Assembly (NCBI GenBank): GCA_035384565.1
Contig: DAOOIT010000112.1
Span: 1-11,123, forward strand
Direction: 5' to 3'
Origin: Planctomycetota bacterium
GTDB taxonomy: Bacteria > Planctomycetota > PUPC01 > DSUN01
Length of the DNA: 11,123 bases
This document shows positions 6,637 to 11,123 of this stretch, piece after piece; position 1 is the stretch's first letter; every line of letters begins with the position of its first letter. Below the pieces are notes generated by a model. It was not told where the DNA came from and made no database searches. It saw only the letters and a program-made list of their open reading frames with translations. Position numbers and translations under genes: made by a program.

Positions 6637-8502
6637 ATGCTCACCCCGCGACTGGCCGCTGCCGTCCTTGTCCTCGCGCTCGCCGCACCCGGCCGAGGCG
6701 CCGCGCCCCCCGACTACTCCGGCCCGGGCTCTGCACCCCTGGCCCAGGCGAACGGCGAGAACGCCAACCGCCTGATGGGCATCAACCTGGCCGGCATGGC
6801 CGACTGGAGCACCGAGCTGCCGTTCGTGGACGCCTTCCGTCAGGCCCGCCACTGGATCAGCCAGCGGCAGGGCCAGCCCTGGGGCAAGGGGCCGGCCCTC
6901 GCGCTCGACGAGCACGGCTGGGTCGCACGGCTCGAACCCGGCTGCCGCGCCGAAACGCCCATGCTCACCTTCGCCGGCCACAAGCCCGCGGGCGAATACG
7001 TGCTGCTCTACGACGGCGAGGGCGAGATCGGCTTCCACGGCGGCAAGGTCGTCACGTCGGCCCCGGGGCGCATCGTGGTGACGCTGGACAGGAATGCCGA
7101 CGGCATCTTCCTGAGCCTCCGTTCCGTGAACCCGCAGAATCCCCCGCGGAACTTCCGATTCCTGCTGCCCGGCCACGAAGGCACCTACCAGGCCCAGCCC
7201 TTCCGTCCAGGCTTCCTCGAACTCTGGAAGGGGATGAACACCTACCGCTTCATGGACTGGATGCACACGAACGGCTCGGAGGTGGCCGAGTGGGCCGACC
7301 GCCCGAAGGTCACCGACGCGACCTGGACGCTCAAGGGCGTGCCGCTGGAGGTGATGATTGACCTGTGCAACCGCCAGCTCGTCAACCCCTGGTTCTGCAT
7401 GCCGCACAAGGCCAGCGACGACTACGTGCGGCAGTTCGCCGCGATGGTGCGCGACCGCCTCGACCCCACGCTGCACGTCTACGTGGAGTACTCGAACGAG
7501 GTCTGGAACAACATGTTCCCGCAGACCCGATACGCGCAGGAGAAGGCCCTGTCGCTGGGCATCGGGCCGAAGGAGCGGCCCTGGGAGGCGGGCGGCAAGT
7601 ACTTCGCCCAGCGCTCCGTCGAAATCTTCGCGATCTGGGAAGAGGTCTTCGGCGGGCGCGACCGCCTCGTGTGTGTGCTGGCCTGGCAGAGCGGCAACGC
7701 CTGGTGGCTCGAAAACATCCTGCTGCCGTGGAAGGACACGGTGAAGCACGTGGATGCCGTGGCCAATGCCCCCTACCTCCAGATGTGCGTGTCGCCGAGG
7801 GGCAAGCCCAGCGCCGACGAGGTGGCGGGCTGGACGGTGGAGCAGGTGCTCGATTACCTCGAGACCAAGGCCCTGCCCGACTCGGCGAAGGGCATGCAGG
7901 CCGTCAAGAAGCTGCTCGACCGTCACGGCCTGCGCTTCATCGCCTACGAGGGCGGCCAGCACGCCGTCGGCGTGGGCGGCGGCGAGAACAACGAGAAAAT
8001 GACTGAGCTCTTCCACGCCGCCAACCGCCACCCTCGCATGGGCGACCTCTACCGCAAGTACTACACCGCCTGGCGCGAGGCCGGCGGTGACCTCTTCTGC
8101 ACCTTCTCCTCCGTCGGCCGCTACAGCAAGTGGGGCTCGTGGGGCCTGGCCGAGTACTGGGACCAGACGCCCGACGACTGCCCGAAGCTCAAGGCCACGC
8201 TCGACTGGAACCGCGCCAACCCGTTCGACAATCAGCCGCCCGCCATCGAGCTGCCCGCCGAGGCAACGGCCCGAGTCGGCGAGCCGCTCAAGCTCAAGGC
8301 CGCCATCGCCGACGACGCGAGGACGCGGATGGCGGTGATCGTCGGCTGGAGCAGTTCGGAGCCCGACGCCGTGGCCTTCTCTAACGCGCGCAGCGCCGAG
8401 ACCGAGGCCCGATTCGCCAAGGCCGGCTCCTACACGCTCCTGCTGCGGGCGTCGGACGGCTTCGCGCGCAGCGAGCGCGCCATTGCGGTGAAGGTGGAGT
8501 GA
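6637..8502 (+). CDS. Large secreted glycosidase-like protein with C-terminal Ig-like domain
   Basis: This 621-residue protein belongs to a family I recall as common in planctomycetes, often labelled hypothetical or cellulose-binding-like; its activity is not known to me. Residues 1-22 form a signal peptide. The region starting at NRLMGINLAGMADWSTELPF (44-63) continues through a beta-rich part (90-180) into a probable TIM barrel (195-525). YVEYSNEVWN (282-291) puts E288 where clan GH-A enzymes carry the acid/base, and FIAYEGGQH (434-442) offers E438 as nucleophile. Residues 532-621 look like a C-terminal Ig or PKD-type beta-sandwich. AGGAG (6622-6626) lies 10 nt before the start. The next gene begins 3 nt after the stop, so the two are probably co-translated. 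A role in polysaccharide cleavage is inferred from the motif layout. Confidence 0.82.
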   Translation: MLTPRLAAAVLVLALAAPGRGAAPPDYSGPGSAPLAQANGENANRLMGINLAGMADWSTELPFVDAFRQARHWISQRQGQPWGKGPALALDEHGWVARLEPGCRAETPMLTFAGHKPAGEYVLLYDGEGEIGFHGGKVVTSAPGRIVVTLDRNADGIFLSLRSVNPQNPPRNFRFLLPGHEGTYQAQPFRPGFLELWKGMNTYRFMDWMHTNGSEVAEWADRPKVTDATWTLKGVPLEVMIDLCNRQLVNPWFCMPHKASDDYVRQFAAMVRDRLDPTLHVYVEYSNEVWNNMFPQTRYAQEKALSLGIGPKERPWEAGGKYFAQRSVEIFAIWEEVFGGRDRLVCVLAWQSGNAWWLENILLPWKDTVKHVDAVANAPYLQMCVSPRGKPSADEVAGWTVEQVLDYLETKALPDSAKGMQAVKKLLDRHGLRFIAYEGGQHAVGVGGGENNEKMTELFHAANRHPRMGDLYRKYYTAWREAGGDLFCTFSSVGRYSKWGSWGLAEYWDQTPDDCPKLKATLDWNRANPFDNQPPAIELPAEATARVGEPLKLKAAIADDARTRMAVIVGWSSSEPDAVAFSNARSAETEARFAKAGSYTLLLRASDGFARSERAIAVKVE

Positions 8503-8505
8503 GCG

Positions 8506-9477
8506 ATGAGGCGAGCCGTCGTTTGCCTCGCGTTCGCCTTGTTGTTCCCCGGAGGCGCCATGGCGCAAACCCTCGTGCCGCAGATTGACGGCGACTGGTG
8601 GCAGGTGGCGGGCGACCCCGACCTCGGGCCGCTGACTGACCCGAAGCAGCAGCCCGTGGACTTCGCGGTGTGGCAGGCGGCCGACGGCTCGTGGCAGCTC
8701 TGGTCGTGCATCCGCCACACCCGCTGCGGCGGCAAGACGCGCCTCTTCCACCGCTGGGAGGGCCGCCAGCTCACCGACCGCGACTGGACGCCGAAGGGCG
8801 TGGCCATGCAGGCCGACGTCCGCTTCGGCGAGACGCCGGGCGGCCTCCAGGCGCCCCACGTGCTCCGCGTCGGCGACGTCTTCCATATGCTCTACGGGGA
8901 CTGGGTGCACATCTGCCACGCCACGAGCCGCGACGGCAAGGTGTTCGAGCGTGTCACCGACGCCGCGGGCCAGGCGGGCCTGTTCGGCGAGGGCGCCGAC
9001 GCCAACGCCCGCGACCCGATGCTGCTGCGCGTGGGCGACCTGTTCCACTGCTACTACACGGCCTACCCCGGCGGCAAGGGCGCCGTCTTCTGCCGAACTT
9101 CGAAGGACCTCGCGGCTTGGAGCGAGGCGAAGACCGTGTCGGCCGGCGGCTCGGCCGGCGACGGGCCGTTCTCCCACGAATGCCCGCACGTCGTCCGCCT
9201 GGGCGAGGGCGGCCCCTACTACCTCTTCCACACCCAGCGCTATGGCCAGAACGCGCAGACCAGCGTCTACGCCTCGAAGGACCCGCTGAACTTCGGTCCG
9301 GGCGATGACTCCTGCCTCATCGCCCGCCTGCCCGTCGCCGCGCCCGAGCTCATCCTGCACGAGGGCAAGTGGTACATCGCGGCGCTGTTGCCCAGCCTCA
9401 AGGGCATCCGCATCGCCCGGCTCAGGTGGGAGCCGAAGGCAGGCCCTCTCGCGCCGCGTAACACCTCAGCCGAATGA
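8506..9477 (+). CDS. Secreted five-bladed propeller protein, GH43-like glycosidase
   Basis: This 323-residue protein begins with a signal peptide (residues 1-20, cleavage after A-M-A). The rest shows repeated blade signatures: APHVLRVGDVFHMLYGD (117-132 region), ARDPMLLRVGDLFHCYYT (168-185), ECPHVVRLGEGGPYYLF (225-241) and APELILHEGKWYIAAL (279-294). This is the pattern of the GH43/GH32/GH117-type five-bladed propeller. Candidate catalytic acids are D52, D170 and E225 (with E281 as an alternative), by analogy with the usual order of base, pKa modulator and acid; substrate cannot be told. GGAG at 8496-8499 gives a 6-nt spacer to the ATG, and the gene lies 3 nt after the glycosidase-like gene, so the pair probably works on one substrate. 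It ends 136 nt before the convergent sulfatase gene. Confidence 0.82.
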   Translation: MRRAVVCLAFALLFPGGAMAQTLVPQIDGDWWQVAGDPDLGPLTDPKQQPVDFAVWQAADGSWQLWSCIRHTRCGGKTRLFHRWEGRQLTDRDWTPKGVAMQADVRFGETPGGLQAPHVLRVGDVFHMLYGDWVHICHATSRDGKVFERVTDAAGQAGLFGEGADANARDPMLLRVGDLFHCYYTAYPGGKGAVFCRTSKDLAAWSEAKTVSAGGSAGDGPFSHECPHVVRLGEGGPYYLFHTQRYGQNAQTSVYASKDPLNFGPGDDSCLIARLPVAAPELILHEGKWYIAALLPSLKGIRIARLRWEPKAGPLAPRNTSAE

Positions 9478-9514
9478 AGTGGGGCCTCCGGCACGCACCT
9501 CAGAGGGCGCGGCA

Positions 9515-9580
9515 GTTCGTAGTGCGGGCTTCAACCCGTACTGGACGTCGAGGATACGGCCTGAAGGCCGCACCACAAAC
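9515..9580. repeat. REP-like double hairpin between convergent genes
   Basis: The stretch 9515-9541 and the reverse complement of 9554-9580 agree at 21 of 27 positions. Each half also folds on itself: CGGG-CTTCAA-CCCG in the left half and CGGCC-TGAA-GGCCG in the right. One stem pair differs between the halves but stays complementary (G-C against C-G). Two inverted hairpin units joined by a short spacer is the layout of REP doublets and BIMEs. It can also act as a two-way terminator, as it sits between convergent genes. Confidence 0.75.
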
Positions 9581-9582
9581 TC

Positions 9583-9602
9583 CGCTTCACTCGGTTGAAG
9601 TG
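9583..9602. terminator. Candidate terminator hairpin between convergent genes
   Basis: CTTCA (9585-9589) pairs with TGAAG (9596-9600) around a 6-nt loop, extended by one wobble pair and one C-G pair. There is no clear run of T, so it is a weak intrinsic terminator at best; GAAGTG (9597-9602) can alternatively pair with CACTTC (9615-9620) at the end of the sulfatase gene. Confidence 0.3.
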
Positions 9603-9613
9603 TTACCGCGCCG

Positions 9614-10993
9614 TCACTTCGCCTTGCCCTTGAGCCGCTGGCGGAGTCGTTGGAGCGGCCCCCGTCGCCCACCCCAGAGCGGCTCGTCCAACTCGACGGC
9701 CCACTTGGCCCAGGCGTTGCTGAGGTCGGTGAGAACCTCGGGCTTCTCCGCGGCCAGGTTCCGGCTCTCGCCGATGTCGGCGGCCAGGTCGTAGAGTTCG
9801 CTGACGCCGGCGCGCGGCTGGACGAATTTCCAGTTGCCCTTGCGCGCTGCCGCCTGGGCGCCGAAGCGCCAGAAGAGCGCCTCGTGCGGCGCCTCGGCCC
9901 TCGCGCCCTTGAGGAACGGCAACAGGTCCACCCCGTCGAGCTTGGCCTCGGGGGGCGCCGGCGCGCCCGCGGCGGCCAGGGCGGTGGGCAGAATGTCGAG
10001 GCTGATGACGGGCTGGTCGAACGTCTTGCCCGCGGGGAGCTGGGCCTTCCACTGGATGATGAACGGCACGCGGATGCCGCCCTCGTACACGGTGCCCTTG
10101 CTGGCGCGGAGCGGGCCGTTGGACGAGGCGTTGGCCTGCGGCGGCCCGCCGTTGTCGCTGAGGAAGAAGATGAGGGTGTCCCGCTCGATCCCCGCGTCGC
10201 GGAGCTTCTTGAGCACGGCCCCGATCGCATCGTCCATCGCCGACAGCATGGCCGCATAGGTGCGGCGGTTGCCCTGGAGGTTCGGGAAGCGGTCGAGGTA
10301 CTTCGCCGGCGCCTGCAAGGGGTTGTGGACGGCGTTGAAGGTGAGATAGAGGAAGAACGGCTCCTTCTGGTGCCGCTCGATGAAGGCCACGGCCTCGCGG
10401 GCGAAGGCGTCGGTGAGGTACTCCGGCTCGTTCACGCCCTCGGTGCCGCGTAGGATGCCGCCGCGGCGGCCGCCGCCCGCGTTCGTGTAGGAATGGGCGC
10501 CGCCGAGGAAGCCGAAGAACTCGCTGAAGCCACGCTGGAGGGGGTGGAACTTCGCTGCCGCGCCCAGGTGCCACTTGCCCACCATGCCCGTGGCATAGCC
10601 GGCGGCCTTCATACGCTCGGCGAACGTCGTCTCGGTGAGCGGCAGCCCCACGTCGGCCTCGGGCGTGGGGCCAGGGTTGAACTCGTGGCCGAAGCGCTGC
10701 TGGTAGCGGCCCGTCATCAGGCCCGCCCGCGTGGGGCTGCACACGGGGCAGCTCACGTAGCCGCTGGTGAACCGCACGCCGCCGGCGGCCAGGGAGTCAA
10801 TGTGCGGCGTCGGAATGTCCTTGCCGCCATGCACGCCGATGTCGGCGTAGCCCAGGTCGTCGGCGACAATGACCAGGACATTGGGCTTGGCGGGCGGTCC
10901 GCCCGGGGCCTCGGCGGTGCCCAGGCGCCCGGCGGCCACGCCCGCGGCCAGCGTGGCCAGGAACCCCCGGCGTGGCATCGTGGATTGGCGCAT
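9614..10993 (-). CDS. Tat-exported type I sulfatase (S1, arylsulfatase-like)
   Basis: This 459-residue enzyme hydrolyses sulfate esters, probably on sulfated sugars. The N-terminus carries a twin-arginine signal (PRRGFL at 7-12, hydrophobic to about 22, cleavage near A-E-A at 27-29). C85-S-P-T-R89 is the motif whose cysteine is converted to formylglycine, so a maturase must be encoded elsewhere. Other expected residues are present: D45-D46 and D280-N281 for calcium, K140 with WHLG, H223, and K299 in SKGTVYEGG. The length is normal for the family. AAGGAGA lies about 5-6 nt before the chosen ATG at 10993; the ATG five codons later (10978) also leaves the Tat motif intact. The gene converges with the GH43-like gene and has its own promoter. 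Substrate cannot be assigned; sulfated GlcNAc or GalNAc would fit a mucin-directed locus. Confidence 0.93.
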   Translation of the reverse strand: MRQSTMPRRGFLATLAAGVAAGRLGTAEAPGGPPAKPNVLVIVADDLGYADIGVHGGKDIPTPHIDSLAAGGVRFTSGYVSCPVCSPTRAGLMTGRYQQRFGHEFNPGPTPEADVGLPLTETTFAERMKAAGYATGMVGKWHLGAAAKFHPLQRGFSEFFGFLGGAHSYTNAGGGRRGGILRGTEGVNEPEYLTDAFAREAVAFIERHQKEPFFLYLTFNAVHNPLQAPAKYLDRFPNLQGNRRTYAAMLSAMDDAIGAVLKKLRDAGIERDTLIFFLSDNGGPPQANASSNGPLRASKGTVYEGGIRVPFIIQWKAQLPAGKTFDQPVISLDILPTALAAAGAPAPPEAKLDGVDLLPFLKGARAEAPHEALFWRFGAQAAARKGNWKFVQPRAGVSELYDLAADIGESRNLAAEKPEVLTDLSNAWAKWAVELDEPLWGGRRGPLQRLRQRLKGKAK

Positions 10994-11023
10994 CTGACTC
11001 TCCTTCGAGCCCCCTTCCCCACT

Positions 11024-11052
11024 ATGCTATGCGCTTTCCATTGGCAGATCAA
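11024..11052 (-). promoter_or_regulatory. Candidate promoter of the sulfatase gene
   Basis: On the minus strand TTGATC (11052-11047), a 17-bp spacer and TAGCAT (11029-11024) match four of six consensus bases each. The predicted start near 11017 gives a leader of about 24 nt that holds the ribosome-binding site. Bases 11053-11123 show nothing I can name. Confidence 0.45.
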
Positions 11053-11123
11053 CGGCTGACTTGCGGGCGGGTGTGGGCCGGAATTGTAGGCAGGGTGATT
11101 GTCTCTGGAGCCTGAAGGGCTCG

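Noticed and set aside
6595..9360. Very long minus-strand open frame of 921 codons opposite two secreted hydrolase genes
   Set aside because: Its translation is a low-complexity mix of V, A, G, R, H and L, as expected from the mirror of GC-biased codons. The plus-strand genes there have signal peptides, ribosome-binding sites and family motifs.
9603..10742. Second minus-strand open frame within the sulfatase gene
   Set aside because: It is arginine- and proline-rich shadow coding; the parallel frame holds all sulfatase active-site motifs.

Overview
The window is GC-rich bacterial DNA with short intergenic gaps. It carries seven plus-strand genes and one convergent minus-strand gene. The gene set suggests a planctomycete or another member of the PVC group, probably a free-living or gut-associated glycan degrader. 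That placement rests on three things: a sialic acid mutarotase fused to a sodium symporter, several large secreted hydrolases (including a Tat-exported formylglycine sulfatase), and short repeats of a kind I have seen in translated planctomycete and Chloroflexi sequences. The placement comes from memory of families and was not computed.

Layout. Positions 1-435 are non-coding and rich in repeats: a tandem 9-bp repeat, a large inverted repeat built of 9-bp units, a candidate promoter and a perfect 14-bp palindrome. Next come a Kelch-propeller/sodium:solute symporter fusion (436-3036), a 70-residue protein overlapping a small nucleotidyltransferase by 68 nt (3049-3652), a GH33-type sialidase (3679-5346), a secreted protein of unknown function (5411-6565), a large secreted glycosidase-like protein (6637-8502), and a secreted five-bladed-propeller GH43-like protein (8506-9477). 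A REP-like double hairpin separates these from the convergent sulfatase (9614-10993, minus), which has its own promoter.

Working model (inference). The sialidase releases sialic acid outside the cytoplasm, and the sulfatase may uncap sulfated sugars that protect the same glycans. The mutarotase half of the fusion speeds anomer conversion, and the symporter half imports the sugar with sodium. The other two secreted proteins probably act on the same or related polysaccharides. No cytoplasmic sialic acid catabolic gene (lyase, kinase, 2-epimerase) is present here. The nucleotidyltransferase pair does not fit the glycan theme and looks like an inserted two-gene module.

The points most worth a second look are the out-of-frame overlap of two recognisable protein families, the GGAC-N5 nine-base repeats found both between genes and inside the sialidase gene, a short mobile palindrome apparently absorbed in frame by the sialidase, and the REP-like element with a compensatory base-pair swap.
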